From NCBI RefSeq assembly GCF_004770155.1, contig NZ_RQFA01000073.1, positions 62,001-126,000 on the forward strand: 64,000 nucleotides of DNA. Direction: 5' to 3'. This document shows, piece after piece, positions 24,506 to 39,554 of the stretch (the first letter of the stretch is position 1; every line of letters begins with the position of its first letter). The notes under the pieces were generated by a model. That model ran no database searches. It worked only from the letters and a program-made list of their open reading frames with translations, and had not been told where the DNA came from. The position numbers and the translations under genes were made by a program. This DNA is from Leptospira gomenensis. Its GTDB lineage: Bacteria; Spirochaetota; Leptospiria; Leptospirales; Leptospiraceae.

Positions 24506-25633
24506 GTGAAACGTTATTCGCTCTTTGCTCTGATCGTATTGATCGTGTCTTATATCCTTTGGTCCGTATCGGATCGAAATTCCGTTTATTCCATTTCGGA
24601 AACCCGTTTAGATCGGATCGTCTCGGAAGGGAAGGATCAAAAAAAAGGAAACCTATTGGGGATTTCGCCTTGGATGATTCCATCCGATTACTCGAGCGAA
24701 ACCGCGTTTCGGGAAAAACTGGAATTTTATTTTCGAAAGGCGGAGGAAAAAGGTTGGCTCGACACGAAGACAGTCGCGGTTCTTCCCGAATATTTGGGAA
24801 CTTGGCTCGTGGTCGCAAACGAAAAAAGTTCCGTATATCGTTCGGCCTCGATCGAGGAAGCGATGCAGACCTTGGTGCTTTCCAACTTGGGTTCGTTTAC
24901 GGGAAACTTAGTCTCTGCAAAAGGAAAGGATAAGATTCGGGACGCGGTTTTTAGGATGAAAGCCGAAACGATGTTAACGATATACCGGAGGACATTTTCG
25001 AATCTTGCAAAACGTTACGGAATCACGATCGTAGCAGGATCCATTCTACTTCCCGAACCGACGGTCACCGAAGGAGTTTTGAAGATCGGAACGGGAGAAC
25101 TGCGGAACGGTTCGTTCGTATTTTTCGCGGATGGGACCGTTTCCGGAAATTCTCCTCATAAACTTTATCCGATCGAAGAGGAGAAATCGTTCGTTTCGGG
25201 AGCTTCTCCCGAATCCTTACAGGCAGTAGAAACCCCGGTCGGAAACATAGGCGTTCTCGTGTGCGCAGATTCCTGGTATCCCGGCGTTTATAAAACATTC
25301 AAAAAACAGAATATAAAATACGTTTTGGTTCCGTCTTTCGTTTCGCCTAACGGAGCCATGAGCGGAATCTGGAAAGGATACAACGGCTCGGAAACTCCTA
25401 AGGACGTAAATCCGAAAGATATCGGCGTTATCACGGAAGGGAAGGCTTGGTTGAAATACGCGCTCGCGGGTAGAATGACGGATTCCGGCGCGAGTTACGG
25501 TATCAACGTTTTTTTACGGGGTTCTCTGTGGGATTTAGGAAGCGACGGAGAAACGATTCTCGTGCGAGGCGCGGATGTAAAAACCTTTCCGAAAAGCGAG
25601 TCGGGAAGCCTGGTAAACGTCTGGATCGATTAA
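24506..25633 (+). CDS. Carbon-nitrogen hydrolase (nitrilase superfamily), membrane-anchored
   Basis: Enzyme of the nitrilase/amidase superfamily, 375 aa, hydrolysing non-peptide C-N bonds. The catalytic triad is visible: Glu95 in VLPEYLGTW, Lys219 in SPHKLYPIEE and Cys253 in VLVCADSWYPG. An N-terminal hydrophobic helix (about 5-23) makes it a secreted or membrane-anchored member. GTG at 24506 is preferred over GTG at 24497 because GAGGTGA lies six bases upstream of it. The long spacing between Glu and Lys reflects an insert of about 60 residues. Substrate unknown. Confidence 0.85.
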   Translation: MKRYSLFALIVLIVSYILWSVSDRNSVYSISETRLDRIVSEGKDQKKGNLLGISPWMIPSDYSSETAFREKLEFYFRKAEEKGWLDTKTVAVLPEYLGTWLVVANEKSSVYRSASIEEAMQTLVLSNLGSFTGNLVSAKGKDKIRDAVFRMKAETMLTIYRRTFSNLAKRYGITIVAGSILLPEPTVTEGVLKIGTGELRNGSFVFFADGTVSGNSPHKLYPIEEEKSFVSGASPESLQAVETPVGNIGVLVCADSWYPGVYKTFKKQNIKYVLVPSFVSPNGAMSGIWKGYNGSETPKDVNPKDIGVITEGKAWLKYALAGRMTDSGASYGINVFLRGSLWDLGSDGETILVRGADVKTFPKSESGSLVNVWID

Positions 25634-25682
25634 ATCGGAAATTATTTCTTGATAAGAGTTGTCGCTAAATTCTTTTTGATGT

Positions 25683-26258
25683 ATGTCTAAGACCGAATTC
25701 GAAATCCTTCAAGAAACGTTTCTCGCAAAACAAAATGATACGACCTCAGGAAAGTGGTTCGGTTTGTATTCCTTAAATCTGAACGGGAAGCCGTTCGCCG
25801 CGTCCTATGAAGGACAGTTGGTTTTAAAACTCGGCGCCGAGACGATCTCCGCTTTGGTTTCCCGTTATCCCGGTTCTAAATTGTTCGATCCTTCGGGAAT
25901 GAATCGGGCGATGAAGGATTGGCTTCAGATTCCCGAAGAGTTTTCCGGGGATTGGTTGGAACTCGCGCAAAAGGCGTTGGTGTTCGCTTCCTCCGGCGTC
26001 TTGCAGGCGGATACAAAGGCGAATGTAGGAAAGAAATTCTCCGAAACGTCTCGCAAAACAATCAGAAAAAAAAACTCCGCCGCGGCAAAGAAGAAGACGT
26101 TGCAAAAGAAAAAGTACGTTAACGTCCCGGTTTCGAAACCGAATTCGGGAACTGCGCCTAAAAAAAAGATCGGAATCGTTCCCAAAAAAAATGCGGGAAC
26201 CGCGTCCAAACGGAAGGCCGTGAAAAAAAAGGCTGCTCCGAAAAAGAAAAGAAAATAA
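25683..26258 (+). CDS. TfoX-like domain protein with histone H1-like Lys tail
   Basis: Protein of 191 aa. The first 95 residues ([39 protein letters not shown]) resemble the TfoX N-terminal/MmcQ-like fold, small domains of uncertain function. From about residue 117 the sequence becomes a Lys/Ala/Pro-rich tail with repeated KKK and PKKK blocks, like the C-terminal tails of histone H1-like bacterial proteins, and is expected to bind nucleic acid. No signal peptide. Monocistronic, followed by a terminator. The domain call is tentative; the tail composition is directly visible. Confidence 0.7.
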   Translation: MSKTEFEILQETFLAKQNDTTSGKWFGLYSLNLNGKPFAASYEGQLVLKLGAETISALVSRYPGSKLFDPSGMNRAMKDWLQIPEEFSGDWLELAQKALVFASSGVLQADTKANVGKKFSETSRKTIRKKNSAAAKKKTLQKKKYVNVPVSKPNSGTAPKKKIGIVPKKNAGTASKRKAVKKKAAPKKKRK

Positions 26259-26267
26259 GAATTTTCT

Positions 26268-26293
26268 AAAGTTCCCGCGAACTTTCTTTTTTA
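26268..26293 (+). terminator. Rho-independent terminator
   Basis: Stem AAAGTTC/GAACTTT with loop CCGC followed by CTTTTTT, ten bases after the Lys-tailed protein gene; lies between two convergent genes. Confidence 0.8.
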
Positions 26294-26337
26294 CGATTCG
26301 AAGTCGCGGGATCGAGGATAGAAACGGAGATTTCCGT

Positions 26338-27330
26338 TTAATTTTTTCGGGAGAAAACCTGAGAGAGGAAGGATTCCGTTTCTTTGAGAATCAGCTCTTT
26401 ATCGCTTTTCATGTATTTCGATAAAAGCACGTGATTTCCCAGTTCCACTTTTACGGCCCTATTCAAAGGACTCGCTTTTCCGTTGTTTTGGATTCGATCG
26501 AATGCGTTTAACATCGATTTGACGGAAGCGGAAGAATCCTGTTCCTTTTCGTCTTTGTAAAAATACAAAAGGAGGACGGGGGAGGAAATTTTGGAAAAAG
26601 GATCCGTTCCTAAAATGAATTCCCGCAAATCGGACAGATTTTGAACGGCGGCGAGGTATTGATCCCGATACCAAAACCCGCTCGCAGGATCCCGTTTTTG
26701 CTCTTCCGTTGACTTACGGATTTTCCCCATCAAAAGATGCGCGAAGTCCTTGCCCCAGGAAAATTGATAAATACTTCCGAAAGGATTCGTAAAATCGTAA
26801 AAGGGAGAAGCTAAGATCAACGCTTGGACTTTATCCGGATATTTGGACGCGAGGTATGTGGCGATCAAACCTCCCATGCTCGTGCCGATGAGGATCGTTT
26901 TTTTTCCGAGTTTTTCCGATTCGAGAAATGCCGTTTCCGCATCCTGGAGAATGACGTCGAAGGTAGTATCGCGGTGATCTTCTACGTTCGTTCCGTGACC
27001 GGGCAAACGGAGGTAGTAAAGATTCGCCTTTAGATCTTTGGCGAGTTTGTCGGTCACTTCTTCTCCTTCCGCTCTCGAAGCGCCGAAACCGTGGATGTAG
27101 ATAATCGATAGATCCGTTTGTCCGGGTAGAAAACGGATCAGTTTTTCTTCGTTTGCCGGACGCGCTTTTTTTTCGGCACTTAGTTTGAGTTTGTCACGGT
27201 AATACGAGTCAAAATCGGAGTGGAGTGAAACCGGCTTGTATTCGTAGGTAGGAGTTCCCGCATAAAAGGTGATCCCGAGAAATAGGGCCAATGCGGCCAC
27301 AACCCCGAGGATCCATTTGAGTAACTTCAT
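26338..27330 (-). CDS. Alpha/beta hydrolase, membrane-anchored
   Basis: Serine hydrolase-type protein of 330 aa. An N-terminal hydrophobic helix (5-24) anchors or exports it. Fold motifs: oxyanion IYIHGFGAS (HG at 80-81), LRLPGHGTN and the nucleophile elbow LIGTSMGGL with Ser151. The acidic residue and the catalytic His (probably in [10 protein letters not shown] near the C-terminus) complete the triad. It resembles monoacylglycerol lipase/carboxylesterase members. Start ATG at 27330 has GAGGGA upstream. Substrate not predictable. Transcribed toward the Lys-tailed protein gene. Confidence 0.88.
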   Translation of the reverse strand: MKLLKWILGVVAALALFLGITFYAGTPTYEYKPVSLHSDFDSYYRDKLKLSAEKKARPANEEKLIRFLPGQTDLSIIYIHGFGASRAEGEEVTDKLAKDLKANLYYLRLPGHGTNVEDHRDTTFDVILQDAETAFLESEKLGKKTILIGTSMGGLIATYLASKYPDKVQALILASPFYDFTNPFGSIYQFSWGKDFAHLLMGKIRKSTEEQKRDPASGFWYRDQYLAAVQNLSDLREFILGTDPFSKISSPVLLLYFYKDEKEQDSSASVKSMLNAFDRIQNNGKASPLNRAVKVELGNHVLLSKYMKSDKELILKETESFLSQVFSRKN

Positions 27331-27419
27331 GTATCTATTCCCTCTCAGTTCGAATGGAACAATTCAATCGATTCGAACCCTTCCTGCAAGAAAAAAGTTT
27401 CCTAACAGAAAAGTACCTC

Positions 27420-27994
27420 CGTCGGAGGTATTTTTGCGCCTCCTGCGCGCTTGTATGTGCTGTTATGGTTTCGGCTTTTTTAGGATTGTTTTTTCGTTTC
27501 GGATCGAGTTGTTTTCGTAGTTCCGACCAATGTTTGTAAACGTGCGCAGGACCGAGCTCTTTCGCGACTCCGCGTTCGCTTCGGTCCGCTCGATGTTTCT
27601 CCGATTTTTGGATGTTTTTTTTGGGGGGTCGGAACTTCGTCCTTGGTACTTCGATCGGGACCGCGTTCCGCGTCGCTCCGATCTCTGGCGCGGTAGTTCC
27701 CGCACTTTCCCCGCGGAAGGCTCCGTGTGAAAAACGTGAGAGCTCCCGCACTTTCCTCCGCGGAAGGCTCCGTGAGAAAAACGTGAGAGTTCCCGCACTT
27801 TCCTCCGCGGAAGGCTCCGTGAGAAAAACGTGAGAGTTCCCGCACTTTCCCCGCGGAAGGCTCCGTGAGAAAGCGTGAGAGTTCCCACATTTTCCCCCGC
27901 GGAAGGCTCCGTGAGAAAAACGTGAGAGTTCCCGCACTTTCCCGCGCGGAAGGCTCCGTAAGAAAAACGTGAGAGTTCCCGCACTTTCCGCGCA
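27420..27994. repeat. Interspersed structured repeat, copy B with 47-bp array
   Basis: Copy B of the repeat family, nearly identical to copy A for about 270 bases from CGTCGGAGGTATTTTTGCGC to ATCTCTGGCGCG. It differs by scattered single bases, by TTGTATG in place of CGTGTGTG and by a shorter G-run. In the first nested hairpin the inner loop changes from ACTT to ACTC while the CGCG stem is kept. The tandem array begins at 27693. Flanks are unrelated to those of copy A, so these are dispersed copies and not a large duplication. Confidence 0.8.
27693..27994. repeat. Tandem array of ~47-bp units (about 7 units)
   Basis: Six complete units and a truncated seventh of the same 42-48-base repeat as the array at 21771. 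Unit variants include AGCTCCCGCAC, CCCACATTTTCC and one shortened GAGAAAGCG spacer. The minus strand again has several overlapping open frames. No unique spacers. Confidence 0.85.
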
Positions 27995-28094
27995 AGAAAA
28001 CAGATTGCCATTTCCGTAATCTTCTGTAACGATCGCTACGGAGCAGGGTGTTTCTCAGCCCTTCTTTACGAAAAATTCCCCGGAGAAATCGCTC

Positions 28095-28655
28095 ATGTCA
28101 TCGGCTCTTTTCAACTTAATACAGAATCCGAAAAAAATACTTCTGCTGGTCGTTTTCGGAGGAATCGGCTTGGCGGCTTGCGATCAGATTCACGTTCAAT
28201 TCGACGTACTGAAATACTTTCACAAGGGGCCTTGGGGGCAGGCATGGTGGGTCGCTCCGCAATTCGTTCTTGCAACTTTCTTAATGTATGTCGGTGCCGT
28301 TCTGCTGAAAAAGGAAAAAGAGAATTTCGAAATTCGAAACCTCTTTTACGGAATTCTCTGGTTCGGAGGGGCGTATTTCGCGAGCGGGCTGTTTTCCACT
28401 CGTCCTTACTTTTTAGCGTTCTCATATTCGATCGTTTGGGTATTTCGAATTTTCGCGGCCCGAGAAAAAAGAACGTTAGTCGTCTTTTCCCTTCTTCTTG
28501 CGATTGCGGGCACAACGGTGGAAACTCTGATTTCGTACGCGGGTTTTTTCGCCTACAGTAAACCCGACGTATTTTTGGTTCCGATCTGGCTTCCGGGATT
28601 GTATCTTCACGGCGCGCCTTTGATCTGGAACTTGGTCGCCTGGACCAAAAAGTAA
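28095..28655 (+). CDS. INSIG-like polytopic membrane protein
   Basis: Membrane protein of 186 aa with five to six hydrophobic helices. Two blocks recall eukaryotic INSIG proteins: QAWWVAP (49-55), like the conserved SAWWVPP segment that follows the first helices, and YSKPDVFLVPIWLPGL (154-169), like the YTSPDFLYVRSWLP stretch near the INSIG C-terminus. Spacing and helix count are also similar. INSIGs retain sterol-regulatory proteins in the ER; a bacterial role is unknown. Alternatives are a DUF2878-like or generic small membrane protein. Start ATG at 28095. Lies between repeats B and C, convergent with thiL. Confidence 0.55.
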   Translation: MSSALFNLIQNPKKILLLVVFGGIGLAACDQIHVQFDVLKYFHKGPWGQAWWVAPQFVLATFLMYVGAVLLKKEKENFEIRNLFYGILWFGGAYFASGLFSTRPYFLAFSYSIVWVFRIFAAREKRTLVVFSLLLAIAGTTVETLISYAGFFAYSKPDVFLVPIWLPGLYLHGAPLIWNLVAWTKK

Positions 28656-28714
28656 ACGATCGAAAAGAATACGTTTTTTTAAAGACGACTAACGTATCAC
28701 GTATTCGGATCTTA

Positions 28715-28756
28715 TTGCGGGGATTCCCGCAAAATCTCGAAACGATCGTTTCGAGA
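28715..28756. terminator. Twin hairpins between convergent genes
   Basis: Hairpin TTGCGGG-GATT-CCCGCAA at 28715-28732 followed two bases later by a perfect 22-base palindrome at 28735-28756 (TCTCGAAACGA and its complement). They lie in the 181-base gap between the INSIG-like gene (+) and thiL (-). They may work as a bidirectional transcription end; no strong T-tract is present on either side. Confidence 0.5.
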
Positions 28757-28836
28757 AAACCGATTTCGTGATCTGCGACTATACGAGGTTCGAAAACGAA
28801 AGATCCGATTTTTTAGAGTTTGTTCGGACGGCTCGC

Positions 28837-29745
28837 CTAAAAGTGTTCGAAACCCAGGTCGGAAAAACTACGTTCGTCTCCCGCTTCCAAAAATATGACT
28901 CCGGAAGCCCGATCAACGGCCTCTCCGATTTTCGTAATCGGAATTTCGTCTAACGTGTTCGGAAGGATGTCGGGACTCAAAAAGAGAAGTTCCAATTCTT
29001 CTCCGGAGCCGAGGGCCTCTTCCAAGAGCAAAAACGGAGAGACGTCTTTCGGTACAGGTACGGATTTCAGATCGATTCGCAGGCCGACCTCGGAAGAAGC
29101 GGCAAGTTTCGGAAGATCCTGTAATAAACCGTCGGTCAAATCCATACATGCAGAAATTCTAAACTTCTTACGTAATTCCGACGCAAGTTCGAGTCTGGCC
29201 GTCGGGGTAAGATGTCGTTCCAATGCCTTGTTTCGAATCGGTTCCGGAACTTCGACCGATCGGCCGAGGATTTTGTAACCCAACCGGGAAAGTCCTACGG
29301 TGCCGGAAAGATAGAGATATTCTCCTTTTTTTCCGCCCGAACGTTTCCAGGGAGAGTTCGCAGTTCCGACCAGTGTGAGCGTAAGATTGAGGGTTGGAGA
29401 GCGATATGTGTCTCCTCCGCAGAGTAAAATTCCGTAGGAGGAAAGTCGGCTTTGGAGGGAGACGGCGAACGGCAAAAGCCATTCTTGTCCGGAACAGGAT
29501 GGACTGAGTCCAAAGTTGAAGAAGGCCTTTGTAGGAACTCCCCCCGCAGCCGCGATGTCGGAAACATTGACCTCTACGAGTTTTCGGGCGATTTCGGAAG
29601 GGCCGCTCCAATCGAGTCTAAAATGGGTTCCTTCGCAGATCGTATCGGTCGTGTAGATCCGACCTTCCTTGGCGTCGAAATAACAGTCGTCCGTTTGAAT
29701 GTTCGCCGTAGAATAGAGCGCACGGATGATTTCCGATTCTTTCAA
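28837..29745 (-). CDS. thiL: Thiamine-phosphate kinase
   Basis: ATP-dependent kinase converting thiamine monophosphate to thiamine diphosphate, 303 aa with the proposed start. Motifs: DDCYF near the N-terminus (metal/ATP binding), [12 protein letters not shown], the helix [20 protein letters not shown] and [14 protein letters not shown], all AIR-synthase/ThiL signatures. No ATG fits: a TTG at 29745 (KESEIIRAL, matching how ThiL proteins begin) has GAAGGA nine bases upstream, while a TTG at 29763 is an alternative with poorer spacing. Divergent from the YceI gene; no other thiamine genes nearby. Confidence 0.9.
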   Translation of the reverse strand: MKESEIIRALYSTANIQTDDCYFDAKEGRIYTTDTICEGTHFRLDWSGPSEIARKLVEVNVSDIAAAGGVPTKAFFNFGLSPSCSGQEWLLPFAVSLQSRLSSYGILLCGGDTYRSPTLNLTLTLVGTANSPWKRSGGKKGEYLYLSGTVGLSRLGYKILGRSVEVPEPIRNKALERHLTPTARLELASELRKKFRISACMDLTDGLLQDLPKLAASSEVGLRIDLKSVPVPKDVSPFLLLEEALGSGEELELLFLSPDILPNTLDEIPITKIGEAVDRASGVIFLEAGDERSFSDLGFEHF

Positions 29746-29804
29746 ATTCGAATTTTCCTTCAAAAACCTTGACTTTACCCGAGTTTCGACCAGTCTGAAC
29801 GACT

Positions 29805-30434
29805 ATGAAACGAAGCATTGTATTCTATACTTTGATCTTACTTCCTTTTGTCGCCGGATTTTCGCAGAGCTCCGATAAAAACCAAACTTGCACGTATTCC
29901 TATGAACACGCTTCCACGAAATTCGAATGGAAGGCGTTTAAGTTTACGGAGAAAACCGGAGTCGCAGGTAGTTTCGATACGATTACGACGTTTGGAACGA
30001 AACCGGCTTCTTCTCCAGAAAAAGTGTTTGTCGGAATGAAATTCCGAATCGATCCGAATACGATTCAATCCGGAAATCCGGAGCGCGACGGGAAAATCAA
30101 AGGCTCCTTCTTCTATCCTCTGAAAAAAAACGGAACGATCGAAGGCAAAGTCGTTTCTGTGGAATTGAATTCCGACAAAAACGGCGGGAAAGGAGCGATC
30201 CAACTTAGCTTCAACGGGATCACAAAAAACCTGGACGTAAATTTCAGTCTCAAAGAAGGAAGTGTTCTCGAAGCAAAGGCGGTTTTGAACCTCGGAGAAT
30301 GGAAGGCACTTTCCGCAGTAGAAGCGCTCAATCATGTATGCAAAGAGTTGCATAAAGGAAAAGACGGCGTTTCCAAACTTTGGCCCGAGGTTGAGTTGAA
30401 CATTTCCACGAAACTCAAAACGAATTGCCCGTGA
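29805..30434 (+). CDS. YceI family periplasmic protein
   Basis: Exported lipocalin-like protein, 209 aa, YceI/Pfam type, thought to bind isoprenoid or other lipid ligands in the periplasm. Signal peptide [20 protein letters not shown] then the YceI pattern [34 protein letters not shown] and a C-terminal alternate-strand region. Second YceI-type gene of the window (another is cut by the right edge). Divergent from thiL with a 59-base gap. Function of the leptospiral members is unknown. Confidence 0.85.
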   Translation: MKRSIVFYTLILLPFVAGFSQSSDKNQTCTYSYEHASTKFEWKAFKFTEKTGVAGSFDTITTFGTKPASSPEKVFVGMKFRIDPNTIQSGNPERDGKIKGSFFYPLKKNGTIEGKVVSVELNSDKNGGKGAIQLSFNGITKNLDVNFSLKEGSVLEAKAVLNLGEWKALSAVEALNHVCKELHKGKDGVSKLWPEVELNISTKLKTNCP

Positions 30435-30464
30435 TTGGGAAAAGTAGGAACACCCCGTTTTTCC

Positions 30465-30754
30465 GGCGGAGGTTTTTCAACGGGGCGCCTCCTGCGCGAT
30501 TCATTTCCTAACTGGATTTTCTTTTAGAGGAAAACTCGTTTTGTGGTAAGGAAGAAATTCGTGTAGTTCCGACCTCATTTTGTAAATGGGCGCAGGACCG
30601 AGCTCTTTCGCGGCTTCGCGTTCGCTTCGGTCCGATCGAAACAGCCGAAAGAACCGGGTCGGGGGACGGTAAAGTCGGAACATCGTCCGTTCCAAGCTCG
30701 ATCGGGACCGCGTTCCGCGCCGCTCCGATCTCTGGCGCGTGGGAACTCACACGA
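30465..30754. repeat. Interspersed structured repeat, copy C, no array
   Basis: Diverged third copy. It keeps GGAGG...CCTCCTGCGCG at one end, the first nested hairpin block (GTGTAGTTCCGACC... to TCGGTCCGATCG, about 30559-30637, inner loop CGCG-GCTT-CGCG) and the second hairpin (GATCGG...CCGATC, about 30701-30730). The A/T-rich segment between the blocks is replaced by other sequence. After ATCTCTGGCGCG it ends in a single palindrome, GTGGGAACTCACAC (30739-30752), where copies A and B have arrays. Confidence 0.75.
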
Positions 30755-31444
<690 letters not shown>

Positions 31445-31454
31445 GGAGACCTGA

Positions 31455-31853
31455 ATGGCACCCGCAAAGGAAATCTGGGCCGTAGGAAGAAGAAAAACCT
31501 CCGTCGCTCGCGCAAAAATCAAAGAAGGTTCCGGTAAAATCACCGTAAACCACAAAGATATCAAAGAGTATCTTCAAAACCGCAAAGCAATCATTGACGA
31601 AGCGATTCGTCCTCTCTCTCTTCTGAACGTTCAAGACAAGTACGATCTGAATCTGAACGTGTCAGGCGGTGGAATTACCGGACAAGTGGGAGCAATCCGT
31701 CACGCAGTTGCAAGAGCGATCTGCAGAATCAAACCGGAGTTCCGACCTGCCGTGAAAAAAGAAGGATTCTTAACGAGAGATCCAAGAATGGTGGAAAGAA
31801 AGAAATACGGTCTTCACAAAGCGAGAAGAGGAACTCAGTTTTCCAAACGTTAA
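31455..31853 (+). CDS. rpsI: 30S ribosomal protein S9
   Basis: Small-subunit head protein, 132 aa. Motifs: [20 protein letters not shown] at the N-terminus and the basic C-terminal tail ending [14 protein letters not shown], which reaches the P-site tRNA (the SKR ending is conserved). AAGGAG ribosome site. Followed by a strong terminator. Confidence 0.98.
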   Translation: MAPAKEIWAVGRRKTSVARAKIKEGSGKITVNHKDIKEYLQNRKAIIDEAIRPLSLLNVQDKYDLNLNVSGGGITGQVGAIRHAVARAICRIKPEFRPAVKKEGFLTRDPRMVERKKYGLHKARRGTQFSKR

Positions 31854-31864
31854 GTTTCTTTTTC

Positions 31865-35251
<3,387 letters not shown>

Positions 35252-35265
35252 GTTTTGTGATTTTT

Positions 35266-35279
35266 GTAGGAATTCCTAC
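35266..35279. repeat. Perfect 14-base palindrome GTAGGAATTCCTAC
   Basis: Perfect palindrome 15 bases after the YajQ-family gene, flanked by TTTTT on the left and GGAGCTTTTT on the right. It shares the GTAGGAA-TTCC core with the short palindromes elsewhere in this window and may double as a terminator. Confidence 0.6.
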
Positions 35280-35523
35280 GGAGCTTTTTCGCGCACTTGC
35301 CTTGACAGGATGTGAATTTTCTGATAGGGAGGGTTTGCCGTAGTTTTCTCCCACGGACCCGCCTCCTCCACCCAAATTCGGGGCGGGGCGCGCGCGTTTG
35401 ACGGGGGATTGTCGTAAGATTCGGACAGATTCAGATCGGTTGGAATCTGTGGAAGGGCGTTTTCCTCCCGCGGCAAAGATTTCTTTTCTTAAACAAATCC
35501 GAGCTTATCTTGGTCAAATTAGT

Positions 35524-35919
35524 ATGAAAAAAATATTCCTCCTTTCGGTTTTAGCGACTCTCGTCTCGTTCTCGGTTTCCGCAGAAGAAGAAAGTCCGGT
35601 TAAGTTCAAATTGGAAAAAAGTTTCGGCAACGCGTATCTTCTTAAAATCGTTCACCCTTCCAATTACGGGATTCAAAAAGACGCCCCGCATAAAATCCTT
35701 CTGAACGCTGGTAAAGGCGTAAAGGTGGAACAAGCCGATCTGACGGTGAAGGGAAAAATTTCCCCAAAAAAAAAGGAATACTTCGCTTCGGTCGATCCGA
35801 TCCAACTCACCGTATCCGGCAAAGGAGACCTTGAAATTCACGGCAAAATCTATTATTGCAATTTCGACAAAAACATCTGTATTCCGGGCAAAATTCAACA
35901 AGTCGAAATCATACAATAG
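35524..35919 (+). CDS. Secreted DsbD-N-like domain protein
   Basis: Exported protein of 131 aa: signal peptide MKKIFLLSVLATLVSFSVSA then a beta-rich domain. The C-terminal YYCNFDKNICIPGKIQ, with two cysteines seven residues apart followed by P, is reminiscent of the N-terminal domain of DsbD/thiol:disulfide interchange proteins (C...C-x-P). It may carry electrons or bind a redox partner in the periplasm. Start ATG 35524 chosen because it begins the signal peptide; earlier frame starts lack it. Preceded by a 272-base GC-rich gap, followed by a hairpin. Moderate confidence. Confidence 0.6.
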   Translation: MKKIFLLSVLATLVSFSVSAEEESPVKFKLEKSFGNAYLLKIVHPSNYGIQKDAPHKILLNAGKGVKVEQADLTVKGKISPKKKEYFASVDPIQLTVSGKGDLEIHGKIYYCNFDKNICIPGKIQQVEIIQ

Positions 35920-35928
35920 ATTCGGAGG

Positions 35929-35961
35929 AGTTTGACCGGTCCTTTTTGAAACGGTCAAACT
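35929..35961 (+). terminator. Hairpin downstream of DsbD-like gene
   Basis: Ten-base perfect stem AGTTTGACCG/CGGTCAAACT with a 13-base loop, ten bases after the stop. No long T-tract follows, so termination is likely but not certain. Confidence 0.5.
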
Positions 35962-36117
35962 GTCCTACGTTTTGCCCGTTCCTCTTTATCCGATTCGGCT
36001 TCTGTCAAAAACGTTCCCGAAACGTTTCCCGGAAAAAAGGATCGAACGGCTTACGGATTGCGGGGAAAATGCGGGATGAAAAATCCCGTTTCGAATTTCT
36101 CGGAAAGAAAAAATAGT

Positions 36118-36645
36118 TTATATAGTTTGAATATTCCATTTTTCGCGAGTGATTTCGAATTCGAAGTAGGGACGACCTTCCCGCTCGACGGAGCCGATCC
36201 GTATTCCGCCGATTTTTTCCAGAGCCTTTTGCGATCGTTTGTTGTCGATCCCGATGTGGAATAAAACCGTTTCGATTCCGTTTCGAAAACAATGGTCTAA
36301 AAGTAAGGCCTTCATCGCCTTATTGAAAACCCCTCCCCAATACTTTCTTTCGAGAAAAGTATAACCGATCGCAATCGATTTTGCGGAAGGATTCCAATCG
36401 TAAAACCTAGTATTGCCGATGAGACGACCTGTTTCGTTATCGATCACGGCGAAACCGCTCTTTGATCGAACCGCCTCCAGAAAATACGGGGTGAAATTCT
36501 CTTTGAGATACCGATCGGGAACAGGATGTTGCTCCCAAATGAGAGGGTCGGACGCAGCCGAACTTAGTTCCTCCAAGTCGCTTTCGCGTATGGGGCGAAG
36601 AGTGATCCGTTCGTCCTTTAAGATCGGTTGTAAGTCGATATTCAT
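36118..36645 (-). CDS. GNAT N-acetyltransferase (RimJ/RimL type)
   Basis: Acetyl-CoA-dependent acyltransferase of 175 aa. N-terminal LKDERITLRPIRESDLEEL and the fold core IAIGYTFLERKYWGGVFNKA and HIGIDNKRSQKALEKIGG match GNAT acetyltransferases of the ribosomal-protein/RimJ-RimL branch. The terminal EGRPYFEFEITREKW is typical. Substrate unknown: could be a protein N-terminus or a small amine. Monocistronic, ATG start with weak ribosome site. Confidence 0.85.
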   Translation of the reverse strand: MNIDLQPILKDERITLRPIRESDLEELSSAASDPLIWEQHPVPDRYLKENFTPYFLEAVRSKSGFAVIDNETGRLIGNTRFYDWNPSAKSIAIGYTFLERKYWGGVFNKAMKALLLDHCFRNGIETVLFHIGIDNKRSQKALEKIGGIRIGSVEREGRPYFEFEITREKWNIQTI

Positions 36646-36730
36646 CGTTAAACAAGGTTGATCGTCGCGAAGATGTTCATCAAATCGGATCGTTTCCGAC
36701 GTAATCCACCCGAACTCTACGCGATTTCGG

Positions 36731-37164
36731 CTAACGTTTTAGAGAGGACTTTAAACCGGGAGAGTTCACCTGAAATAAGAAATATGTTTTTCCTTGAATC
36801 GATCCCGAAGACTTTACGATTTTTCCCTTGGTTTCCACGATCTCTTTGAGAATCGCCTTATCTCCCGGACGAAAGGTTTCCCCTTTTTCCGCGATGAGAA
36901 GATTTACGGCGCGTTTTTTCGCAAGTTCCTGAGCGCCCTCCGGACTTCCTTCAAGAGATGAAATGACCACTTGGAAAACGTCCCCGCTCAAAAATCCTTC
37001 CGTGGCTTTGACGAATTCGTCGTCGGGATTCGGACTCGTGGATTCCTCTTGCACGGATTTATGTTCCGGGTTTTGCAAAGGAGTTTCTACGGGCGTTCGT
37101 TTGGGAGTAGAACAATGAAGAACGGAAAAAACGGAAATCACGAACGAAATAATCAAAACGAATT

Positions 37165-37168
<4 letters not shown>
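36731..37168 (-). CDS. Small lipoprotein, FlgT/LPP20-like core
   Basis: Predicted lipoprotein of 145 aa; lipobox SVLHC (Cys19). After a Pro/Glu-rich linker, the core [29 protein letters not shown] resembles the repeated helix-strand of LPP20/FlgT-type envelope lipoproteins (a loose analogy). Ends with a conserved [13 protein letters not shown]. It starts in an ATGA overlap with the upstream secreted-protein gene, with GGAGG ahead of the start, so the two act as one unit. Function unknown. Confidence 0.6.
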
Positions 37169-37893
<725 letters not shown>

Positions 37894-37985
37894 GAGACAA
37901 TCATTTCCCGAACTCCGCGAAAAGGAAGCAGGATTTTTCCGGGAACTTCTCGACAACAGGTTCGGACGAGGAAAGGCTGTACGCT

Positions 37986-39550
<1,565 letters not shown>

Positions 39551-39554
<4 letters not shown>

